A stretch of DNA of 64,000 bases, from contig NZ_QRZF01000006.1 in assembly GCF_003464595.1 (NCBI RefSeq), forward strand, positions 248,001 to 312,000. The letters are read 5' to 3'. Both the position numbers and the translations under genes were made by a program. Numbering within the stretch: the stretch's first letter is position 1; every line of letters begins with the position of its first letter. Shown piece by piece: positions 18,089 to 24,389 of the stretch. The stretch comes from Bacteroides intestinalis. GTDB taxonomy: Bacteria; Bacteroidota; Bacteroidia; Bacteroidales; Bacteroidaceae. The notes beneath the pieces are model-generated. The model had not been told where the DNA came from, made no database searches, and was given only the letters and a program-made list of their open reading frames with translations.

Positions 18089-19486
18089 ATGAAAAAGATT
18101 GTTTTTTTATCGCTTTTTGCCTTGTGCCTCCCTTGGATGGTTTCGGCGCAGAGCATAGATGACGACCTTTACTACACTCCTTCTAAGGATAAGAAGGAAA
18201 AGAAGCAGGAGAAGAAGAGAACATCTGCTCCGGCTGAAGAAATTGTAGTAAAGTCGAATGCACCGACTACGGTTTATACGTCGCCGGGGAATACTACTGT
18301 TGTAGTTCAGGATCGTAAAGGAAATGCACGTGATGTAGACGAGTATAATCGTCGCTATGATTCACGTGAGAATGACTTCGTAATGGAAGACGATACCTTA
18401 TATATTAAAGAAAAAGCTGTGCCTGATCCGGAGGGGGAATGGGTAAACGGCTTCGATGGTTCGGAAGAAGATTATGAATATGCTATGCGTATCGTACGTT
18501 TCCGTAACCCTCGTTATGCAATAAGTATCAGTAGTCCATACTATTGGGATGTCGTTTACGGTCTGGATACATGGAACTGGAACGTATATACTGATGGAAT
18601 GTATGCTTATGCTTTCCCTACTTTCTCTAACCGTTTGTGGTGGGATTGGCGTTATAACTCCTACGGATGGGGTGGCTATCCTTATTATGGTTGGGGAGGT
18701 TACTCGCCTTATTACAGCTACGGTGGCTGGTCCTATGGTTGGGGCGGCTTCTACGGTGGCTGGGGATGGGGACACCATCACCATCATTACTATCCTGGCG
18801 GTGGCTGGTATCCCGGTGGCGGTGGACACTGGGGAGGTGGTCATTGGAATAGCGGTAGCGTATATACGAATAGACGTCATGATGGAACACGTTATTCCAA
18901 CGGAAATCGTGTCTCTACTGCACAAGGAACTACACGCCGGGGTTCTGTAACGAATGGTGGACAAACCGTACGTCGTTCTTCGGATGCTACTTCCGTAAGA
19001 CGCAGTACCGGTACTTCAGGTAGTACAACTCGCAGGGTGGTAGGTACTCGTTCAGGAAGTGACCGTCCGGGAATGAATACCCGAAGAGATGCTGCTTCTT
19101 CACGGAGATCGACTTATACTCGTCCCAGCAGTACGCGCAATAATTCATATAATAGTAGTAATGTGGAAAGTGTTCGTAATAGTGGAGGAACTTCTACCCG
19201 TTCTTCTTCTGTAGGAACTACACGTCGTAGTAGCACTTCTACATCGACTTATAATAGAGGTAGTTCGACTAATCCTACCAGAAGCTACTCTAATGATAAT
19301 AGCAGACGTTCTAACAACAATAGTAGTACTACTCGTTCTTATAACAGTAGTCGTTCTTCTTCAAACAGTAGTTACTCTTCCGGTAGTAGCTCACGTTCGA
19401 GCAGCTATTCATCCGGTAGTAGTGGTGGAGGTTCTTCCAGTCGCTCAAGTGGTGGCGGTGGTGGAGGTTCCAGTAGAAGAAGATAA
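18089..19486 (+). CDS. secreted low-complexity protein, Gly/Tyr/Trp-rich then Ser/Arg-rich
   Basis: I do not recognise a functional family. The 465-aa protein begins with a signal peptide ending near VSAQS (residue 22), followed by a Lys-rich linker and a folded-looking segment (about 70-180) with DPEGEWVNGFDGSEEDYEYAMRI-type sequence. Residues of about 185-255 are dominated by Gly, Tyr, Trp and a run of five His. The last 200 residues are almost entirely Ser, Arg, Thr, Asn and Gly, with repeated RRSS/TRRS clusters. It is strongly basic at the C-terminus, so it may bind polyanions such as LPS or DNA at the cell surface; that is inference. It precedes an outer-membrane protein gene by 29 bp and is probably co-transcribed. 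The codon bias of the tail looks normal, so frameshift origin is unlikely. Confidence 0.85.
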   Translation: MKKIVFLSLFALCLPWMVSAQSIDDDLYYTPSKDKKEKKQEKKRTSAPAEEIVVKSNAPTTVYTSPGNTTVVVQDRKGNARDVDEYNRRYDSRENDFVMEDDTLYIKEKAVPDPEGEWVNGFDGSEEDYEYAMRIVRFRNPRYAISISSPYYWDVVYGLDTWNWNVYTDGMYAYAFPTFSNRLWWDWRYNSYGWGGYPYYGWGGYSPYYSYGGWSYGWGGFYGGWGWGHHHHHYYPGGGWYPGGGGHWGGGHWNSGSVYTNRRHDGTRYSNGNRVSTAQGTTRRGSVTNGGQTVRRSSDATSVRRSTGTSGSTTRRVVGTRSGSDRPGMNTRRDAASSRRSTYTRPSSTRNNSYNSSNVESVRNSGGTSTRSSSVGTTRRSSTSTSTYNRGSSTNPTRSYSNDNSRRSNNNSSTTRSYNSSRSSSNSSYSSGSSSRSSSYSSGSSGGGSSSRSSGGGGGGSSRRR

Positions 19487-19515
19487 CTATATGGAGTGTT
19501 TACCATAAAAAAGAA

Positions 19516-21120
19516 ATGAGTATGAAAAAGAAATCAACGATAATAGCTTTGGCTGTGCTCGTAGCAACAAGTGTGAGCGCACAGACTGTATATGATGCAG
19601 CAAATATAATAAGTAAAGATTTGAACGGAACCGCCCGCTTTGTAGGTATGGGTGGTGCGATGGGAGCTTTGGGTGGTGATATTTCTACTATTGGAACAAA
19701 TCCTGCCGGTATTGGTATCTATCGCAGTAATGATGCAATGGTTTCATTTGGCTTTTCCAGTATGGGAGTCGAGAGTAAGCTAGGAAGTAATACATTTAAT
19801 AGTGATAAAAACCGTTGGAATTTTGACAATGCAGGCTTTGTGTTCTCTACGAAGCTCGGGAATGTAACGACCTTGCGTTATGTCAACTTTGGATTTAACT
19901 ATCATAAAGCAAAATCATTCAATCGGACAATGACGATGGGAGGGCAATATGGTTTGTCGCAGACAGACTTGATGGCAAGCCAGGCGAATCAGATGTATAA
20001 TGGTTACCCATCAAGAGTGGATCTTAATCAATTAACAATAGATGAGATCAATCCGTATAATCACAATAGTGTTGGTTGGTTAGGTGCTTTAGGTTGGGAT
20101 GCCCGTTTGTTTGATAGAGATGACGATCCTAATAATCCTTATTATAGCTTAGGTATTAGTCCTTATGCTACTTATAAGTCTGTAGAAAGAGGTGGAGTAG
20201 ACCAATATGATTTTAATATTGCTTTTAATTTTAATGATCGCTTTTATTTTGGTGTTACCATCGGAGCATATGATGTAAATTATCGTAAGTCTTATTTCTA
20301 TGGCGAAGATATGGGAAAGGGTGATGACTATAGTATTAGCAGTGAGAACCGTATCAATGGTGCAGGTTGGGATGCTAAGTTCGGTTTTATTCTTCGTCCT
20401 ATGGAAGATTCTCCTTTGCGCCTTGGATTAGCCATCCATACGCCAACCTTTTATAAACTGACTTATACTACCAGAGCAGCTATACAATCGAATATTTGGT
20501 ATGTGAATAATGAAACTGGTGAAGAGTTTCAGGAACATCTCTCCTATAGTACTTATTATGAATTGAATGATAAGGATATGAAGAGCGAGTTTGAATTGCG
20601 TACTCCGTGGACATATAATTTAAGTATAGGTTATACAGTGGGAAGTAATTTGGCTTTAGGCGCCGAATATGAGTACCAGGATTATTCGAAAATGGCTTTC
20701 TATTACCCGGAAGGTGATAAAATGGAGTATGAGAGTGAAGAAGCAAAAATTAATAATAAAGGAGTGAGTACTTTCCGTATTGGCGCTGAATATAAGGTAA
20801 TCCCGGAATTTGCTCTTCGTTTGGGTTACAACTATAGCTCTGCTGCATTTAAGAATGATGCAGTTAAGACTCTTCCTTCTAATTCGCTGAATGTGGATAC
20901 TGACTTTGCAAATACGAAGTCACTGAGTAATTATACGTTGGGTATTGGTTATAGAGGTTCTTCATTCTATGCTGATTTGGCCTATAAATTCTCTACTCAG
21001 AAAGCTGATTTCTATCCATTTGCTTTACCGGGTAATAATGGTAATTATGATGTACCGGCAGTAACGAAAGTAACAAACTCTCGTAGTCAGGTGCTATTTA
21101 CTTTAGGTATGCGTTTCTAA
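19516..21120 (+). CDS. outer membrane protein, OmpP1/FadL-like beta-barrel
   Basis: Protein of 534 aa with a signal peptide ending at VSAQT. It then has GTARFVGMGGAMGALGGDISTIGTNPAGIGIYR, the N-terminal hatch-like sequence of the OmpP1/FadL/TodX transporter group in Bacteroidetes. Alternating aromatic-rich strands continue to a C-terminal Phe (LFTLGMRF), typical of BAM-inserted barrels. Such proteins carry hydrophobic molecules across the outer membrane, but the ligand is unknown here. It follows the low-complexity secreted protein gene and ends at a strong terminator (21179-21222). A second possible start is the ATG at 19522. Confidence 0.82.
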   Translation: MSMKKKSTIIALAVLVATSVSAQTVYDAANIISKDLNGTARFVGMGGAMGALGGDISTIGTNPAGIGIYRSNDAMVSFGFSSMGVESKLGSNTFNSDKNRWNFDNAGFVFSTKLGNVTTLRYVNFGFNYHKAKSFNRTMTMGGQYGLSQTDLMASQANQMYNGYPSRVDLNQLTIDEINPYNHNSVGWLGALGWDARLFDRDDDPNNPYYSLGISPYATYKSVERGGVDQYDFNIAFNFNDRFYFGVTIGAYDVNYRKSYFYGEDMGKGDDYSISSENRINGAGWDAKFGFILRPMEDSPLRLGLAIHTPTFYKLTYTTRAAIQSNIWYVNNETGEEFQEHLSYSTYYELNDKDMKSEFELRTPWTYNLSIGYTVGSNLALGAEYEYQDYSKMAFYYPEGDKMEYESEEAKINNKGVSTFRIGAEYKVIPEFALRLGYNYSSAAFKNDAVKTLPSNSLNVDTDFANTKSLSNYTLGIGYRGSSFYADLAYKFSTQKADFYPFALPGNNGNYDVPAVTKVTNSRSQVLFTLGMRF

Positions 21121-21178
21121 ACGAACAACAATATAAAGCAAATAACCTTTCATTGCAAATACCTTGTGTATTAAACCC

Positions 21179-21222
21179 AAGTCCCCGGAAACGATTGCAG
21201 CGCTCCGGGGACTTTTTGTTTT
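21179..21222 (+). terminator. rho-independent terminator
   Basis: An 11-bp perfect stem (21179-21189 with 21204-21214) includes CCCCGG and is followed by TTTGTTTT. It is placed 58 bp after the outer-membrane protein stop. Confidence 0.9.
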
Positions 21223-21246
21223 AATGCTTGAATAATAGTGTTTTAT

Positions 21247-21297
21247 AAGGAGTCAACTTCTTGTTTACAAGAAATTAACTCCTTGTCGACAGGTTCT
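21247..21297. repeat. 22-bp two-unit repeat and hairpin (site F)
   Basis: Arms 21247-21264 and 21267-21284 pair at 16 of 18 positions. Read as direct repeats, 21254-21275 and 21276-21297 are related 22-bp units sharing (C/T)AACT(T/C)CTTGT. It lies at the 3' end of the guanine deaminase gene and could end that transcript. Confidence 0.6.
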
Positions 21298-21764
21298 TAA
21301 TAGGCTATTTTATCTTCCTTATCAGCCCATGCTTCAAAAGCTTTGATGGCTTCGTTGTGTAATAATACTTCCGATGGAAGTTTCCGGTCAGCGGGCTTTA
21401 GAGCGATCTCATCATAAATGAAAGAGTCGTCGAAACCTATATTTTTGGCATCAGTCTTATTGTTTCCGTAATACATTCTCTCCAGTCGTGCCCAGTAGAT
21501 AGCGCCGAGACACATGGGACAGGGTTCGCAGGAAGTATAGATTTCGCATCCGCTGAGGTTGAAAGTACCCAACTTTGTGGCTGCTGCACGAATAGCACTG
21601 ACTTCAGCATGTGCCGTAGGGTCACATGAGGCTGTTACGCGGTTCGTTCCGGTAGCTATAATTTCTCCATCTTTGGCAATGACAGCACCAAAAGGGCCGC
21701 CACCATTAGCGACATTCTCCGTAGAGAGTTCGATCGCTTTTCTCATTAATTCTTCTTTGGTCAT
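21297..21764 (-). CDS. guaD: guanine deaminase
   Basis: Zinc-dependent deaminase that converts guanine to xanthine, 155 aa, close in length and sequence to B. subtilis GuaD. The zinc site is TAHAEV (His52, catalytic Glu54) with CEPCPMC (Cys82, Cys85). GFDDSFIYDEI and the C-terminal EAWADKEDKIAY match the GuaD subgroup rather than tRNA adenosine deaminase. I start at ATG 21764 (MTKEELMRKAI); an upstream in-frame ATG at 21851 would run through a non-conserved stretch containing the next repeat array. It is a single gene flanked by repeat arrays on both sides. Confidence 0.92.
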   Translation of the reverse strand: MTKEELMRKAIELSTENVANGGGPFGAVIAKDGEIIATGTNRVTASCDPTAHAEVSAIRAAATKLGTFNLSGCEIYTSCEPCPMCLGAIYWARLERMYYGNNKTDAKNIGFDDSFIYDEIALKPADRKLPSEVLLHNEAIKAFEAWADKEDKIAY

Positions 21765-21851
21765 AATGAAATGATTATTTTTAATGTTACTGACAAAGAT
21801 AACAATGTTTTTTATATTCTCCAAGATTGTGAATCTGATTACAGGAGACAA

Positions 21852-21967
21852 CTAAAATCATCTCCTGAAATGAAATAATCCGTCCCCTGAAATGAATTTT
21901 TTCATCTCAGGGGACGGATTATTTTATCTCGTGGGACAGATTTTCTTATCTTACGGGACGATTTACC
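21852..21967. repeat. 22-bp repeat array in both orientations (site B)
   Basis: Three 22-bp units (21902-21923, 21924-21945, 21946-21967) share a core of ATCT-n4-GGGAC. Two units in the opposite orientation (21852-21873, 21874-21895) mirror them. Units 21874-21895 and 21902-21923 form a hairpin with 21 of 22 pairs and a 6-nt loop. The last unit overlaps the stop codon of the 21963 gene. Confidence 0.8.
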
Positions 21968-22838
21968 AGTACCAACCTATACCTATAGAAGCCGGGTAGA
22001 GTTCCGGGCCTTTGTTCTTTTCAAACAAGGAAGTTAGTGCAAAACGGGCATTGAATCCCAGGCAACCGTAACCGGCTTGCAACAACAGGTTCATTCCAAG
22101 TGGATGGGTGTTCAGTTTATCGCTCAAAGTGTGTTTCTTATTATCATATTTAGCTCTGGATTTAACCCCCACGCGCCATTCTATTTCCGGACCGGCTGCA
22201 ATGAAAGCACGGCGACTGCCAAATTTGGTTTGCCACTCCAGGCTGACAGGTAGGCGGAAAGCCCAATAGCGCAGCCAACTCTTTTGATAATCTACATCGT
22301 CGGCTTGTCGGCAAACAGTGATGCCATCGATTTTTTCGAAACCATAGTTATCATCTAATTTGTAGACGATGCGTGCAAGTCCGAGAGTCGTAGTTAATCC
22401 CCAATGATTGTCTCGTGTAATAGCTACGCCGGTATTGAACAGATTAATTCCCCATTCCCAAGACTTAGAGCCAAGTTGTGGTACTTTGGCAGAATATTGG
22501 AACGTACTGCTTGCCAGCTTGTTGAAACCGAAGTAAATAGCAGGATAATGCGGATCAAAGCGGTAGTAGCCTTTCTTTTTCTTCACGAAAGGTACGGAAA
22601 CTGTAGTGGTTCGCTCAATGCTGCGTCCGTCCAGATACACACCTTCAAATACCTGAGTATTCTCTATGGTGTCATTTTCAGCTTTCGCTTCATACATTTT
22701 TACTTTGATTTTACCATCACGTTCTTTAATAACCACCTTCCGTCCGTTGAGGTAGAGGGTTGTGTCTTGCGGGATGCTTTCTTGTGCCACGACTGTCATT
22801 GAAGTCATGATCAGAAATAAAAAGAGTATTCGTTTCAT
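21963..22838 (-). CDS. outer membrane beta-barrel protein of the ECF sigma operon
   Basis: Secreted protein of 291 aa with a signal peptide (MKRILFLFLIMTSMTVVAQ) and, from about residue 95, alternating strands ending in Trp (GIGWYW), consistent with a small outer-membrane barrel. The first part (RKVVIKERDGKIKVKMYEAK) resembles a short N-terminal periplasmic segment. I do not know its function. It is the last of four minus-strand genes after an ECF sigma factor, so it is probably under that sigma factor's control and part of an envelope stress response. A 22-bp repeat array starts at its stop codon. Confidence 0.72.
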   Translation of the reverse strand: MKRILFLFLIMTSMTVVAQESIPQDTTLYLNGRKVVIKERDGKIKVKMYEAKAENDTIENTQVFEGVYLDGRSIERTTTVSVPFVKKKKGYYRFDPHYPAIYFGFNKLASSTFQYSAKVPQLGSKSWEWGINLFNTGVAITRDNHWGLTTTLGLARIVYKLDDNYGFEKIDGITVCRQADDVDYQKSWLRYWAFRLPVSLEWQTKFGSRRAFIAAGPEIEWRVGVKSRAKYDNKKHTLSDKLNTHPLGMNLLLQAGYGCLGFNARFALTSLFEKNKGPELYPASIGIGWYW

Positions 22839-22872
22839 AAGATTTATTATTTGTGATTTATAATTTTCAATA

Positions 22873-23322
22873 TTAGTCTTTACTGAATATCAGTGTAACA
22901 AGGTCATCGCTGTCTATTTCTCCTTCGATATAGATAAGCGTAGCTTCGCCTTTCTTCCCGAGTCGGAACAATATGAATCGATTGGTTTTGTCTTTTACCG
23001 GAGGCAGCTGATAGTATCCCGATTGAATACGTCCATCTGTGACTACCTCTTTGATCTTTTTGGCATATTCCCGATCGGCTTCCAGGCAACGGTAAATGTC
23101 AGGCAATGCTTTTTCGGCTTTCGATAGCTTTAGGCTTTGGTAATGGGTAATGTCCCATGTTTTGGATAACATCTTCGATAATTCCACATAAGTGGCCCCT
23201 TTCTCGTTACCGTATTTTTGAAATACGGAAGCTATTTGTAGCCCCTTTTGGGCGTACATGCCGGTGCTGAGTAGAAACAGCAGGCAGCATAGCAGGGTAC
23301 GAATGAGCTTTTTCATAATCAT
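22873..23322 (-). CDS. small secreted protein of the ECF sigma operon, function unknown
   Basis: A 149-aa protein with a signal peptide ending near GMYAQK. The mature part is helical at first (ELSKMLSKTWDITHYQ) and ends in beta strands (RFILFRLGKKGEATLIYIEGEIDSDDLVTLIF). I do not recognise the domain with confidence; the pattern resembles small envelope proteins found next to Bacteroidetes ECF sigma factors. A start at 23316 (MKKLIRT) is equally possible. Its stop is 34 bp before the outer-membrane protein start, supporting one operon. Confidence 0.7.
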   Translation of the reverse strand: MIMKKLIRTLLCCLLFLLSTGMYAQKGLQIASVFQKYGNEKGATYVELSKMLSKTWDITHYQSLKLSKAEKALPDIYRCLEADREYAKKIKEVVTDGRIQSGYYQLPPVKDKTNRFILFRLGKKGEATLIYIEGEIDSDDLVTLIFSKD

Positions 23323-23337
23323 ATCTATTGATTTTTA

Positions 23338-23754
23338 TTATTCAAACATCAGGTCAAGTACTTCATCTTCCGTAGTCCGCATATCGCGGAAAGCGGCAAG
23401 GGCTTGTTCGCGTACGAGGTTCTCATCGGTGTATTGTTTACCGTCGATGATGACATAGTTATCCGGAGTGACATGAAGATAACGTTGTATACCTGCAATG
23501 CCGATAAGTAATAATAGTCCGGCAGCTATTCCCCCGGTCATATAAATGAAGCGTCGACGTAAAGAGAGTTTTTTAGCAGGGATGCATTCTTTCAGGAATG
23601 CTTTTGCTTCCTGATCCAGGCAGGCAAACAGGGGACGGTATACTTGTAGGGGTTCCGGTATATTCTCTTGTGTGAAGAAACGGCGCAATTCGCGCTCTTC
23701 GTCACATGAGGTCTGTCCCTCGAAATAGCGATCTATTAATTCTTCTATCTTCAT
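23338..23754 (-). CDS. membrane-anchored anti-sigma-like protein
   Basis: Protein of 138 aa. The N-terminal cytosolic part (MKIEELIDRYFEGQTSCDEERELRRFF) resembles the sigma-binding domain of zinc-free anti-sigma factors. A single membrane segment (about residues 70-90) and a short periplasmic tail follow. Its start codon overlaps the sigma factor stop (ATGA at 23751-23754), a strong sign of translational coupling. It probably holds the ECF sigma factor at the membrane until a signal arrives. Family similarity is weak, so the role is inferred from topology and position. Confidence 0.75.
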   Translation of the reverse strand: MKIEELIDRYFEGQTSCDEERELRRFFTQENIPEPLQVYRPLFACLDQEAKAFLKECIPAKKLSLRRRFIYMTGGIAAGLLLLIGIAGIQRYLHVTPDNYVIIDGKQYTDENLVREQALAAFRDMRTTEDEVLDLMFE

Positions 23755-24272
23755 GCTTGTTTCCTCCTTATTTTTTCTTGTATGGTTTGCATGTAAATTT
23801 CCCTCACTTTCTTCCGTGCTCTCGACAGGTTACTTCGGATAGCTTCCGGATTACAACCTGTGATGTCGGCAATTTCTTCTGTTTCGTACTCTTCGATATC
23901 CTTCATCCGCATGATGGTACGCTGCAAGTCGGGCAGCGAATTGATAATCTCATGCATCAGACGAATTTCGTCTTTTATTTCAAGCAACCGTTCCGGTGTT
24001 CCGCTGGGGGTGGCATCTTGTACATATTCCAATGGTACGTTGGTTGTATGTTTAGTACGCCACATGTCCATACAGAGATTATGTGTCATGGTCATGGCGA
24101 ATGCTTCGATACTTCGGTATTGTTCCAGTTCAAGCCTTTTATTCCATAGCTTGAGCAGGACTTCCTGTACGGCATCTTCTGCATCGTCCGGACTTTCAGT
24201 CAGCTTCCGCGCATAATTCAATAGTTTATTGCGGAGGGGTAGAACGGATATTTTAAATTGTTTGAGTTCCAT
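23751..24272 (-). CDS. ECF-family RNA polymerase sigma factor
   Basis: Sigma-70 factor of the extracytoplasmic-function group, 173 aa. Region 2 is seen in DAEDAVQEVLLKLWNK and FAMTMTHNLCMDMWR. Region 4 contains a helix-turn-helix, EEIADITGCNPEAIRSNLSRARKKVRE. Regions 1 and 3 are missing, as expected. It heads a four-gene operon with a coupled anti-sigma-like membrane protein, a secreted protein and an outer-membrane protein. A likely promoter (TATTTTTG at 24312-24319, minus strand) and a perfect 13-bp direct repeat in the leader suggest regulation of its own expression. Confidence 0.93.
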   Translation of the reverse strand: MELKQFKISVLPLRNKLLNYARKLTESPDDAEDAVQEVLLKLWNKRLELEQYRSIEAFAMTMTHNLCMDMWRTKHTTNVPLEYVQDATPSGTPERLLEIKDEIRLMHEIINSLPDLQRTIMRMKDIEEYETEEIADITGCNPEAIRSNLSRARKKVREIYMQTIQEKIRRKQA

Positions 24273-24281
24273 TTACATAAC

Positions 24282-24342
24282 TAAGACGAACGTGTAAGAC
24301 GAACGTGACATCAAAAATAAAAAAAAGTGTTGCGCAAAGCAA
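24282..24342 (-). promoter_or_regulatory. ECF sigma promoter with 13-bp perfect tandem repeat in the leader
   Basis: On the minus strand, TATTTTTG (24312-24319) and TTG (24340-24342) at 20-bp spacing fit a Bacteroides promoter. Downstream, TAAGACGAACGTG occurs twice head to tail (24282-24294 and 24295-24307), just before the sigma gene. The promoter shares bases with the terminator of the preceding gene. Confidence 0.55.
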
Positions 24343-24368
24343 TTTTTTATTTTGCTTTGGCAACACTT
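24320..24368 (-). terminator. rho-independent terminator of the glycosidase gene
   Basis: Stem 24325-24333 with 24360-24368 (AAGTGTTGC) and inner stem 24336-24342 with 24352-24358. A run of T residues follows on the minus strand. It lies just after the stop at 24390. Confidence 0.88.
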
Positions 24369-24389
24369 ACCTTTTTGAGTGAATATGAA

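Noticed and set aside
18398..18964. Open frame opposite the Gly/Tyr/Trp-rich region
   Set aside because: It is a shadow of the low-complexity coding sequence: its composition follows from the sense codons and it lacks a promoter.
21765..21851. N-terminal extension of guanine deaminase
   Set aside because: No family counterpart; the added residues are hydrophobic and unrelated, and the known family begins near MTKEELMRKA.
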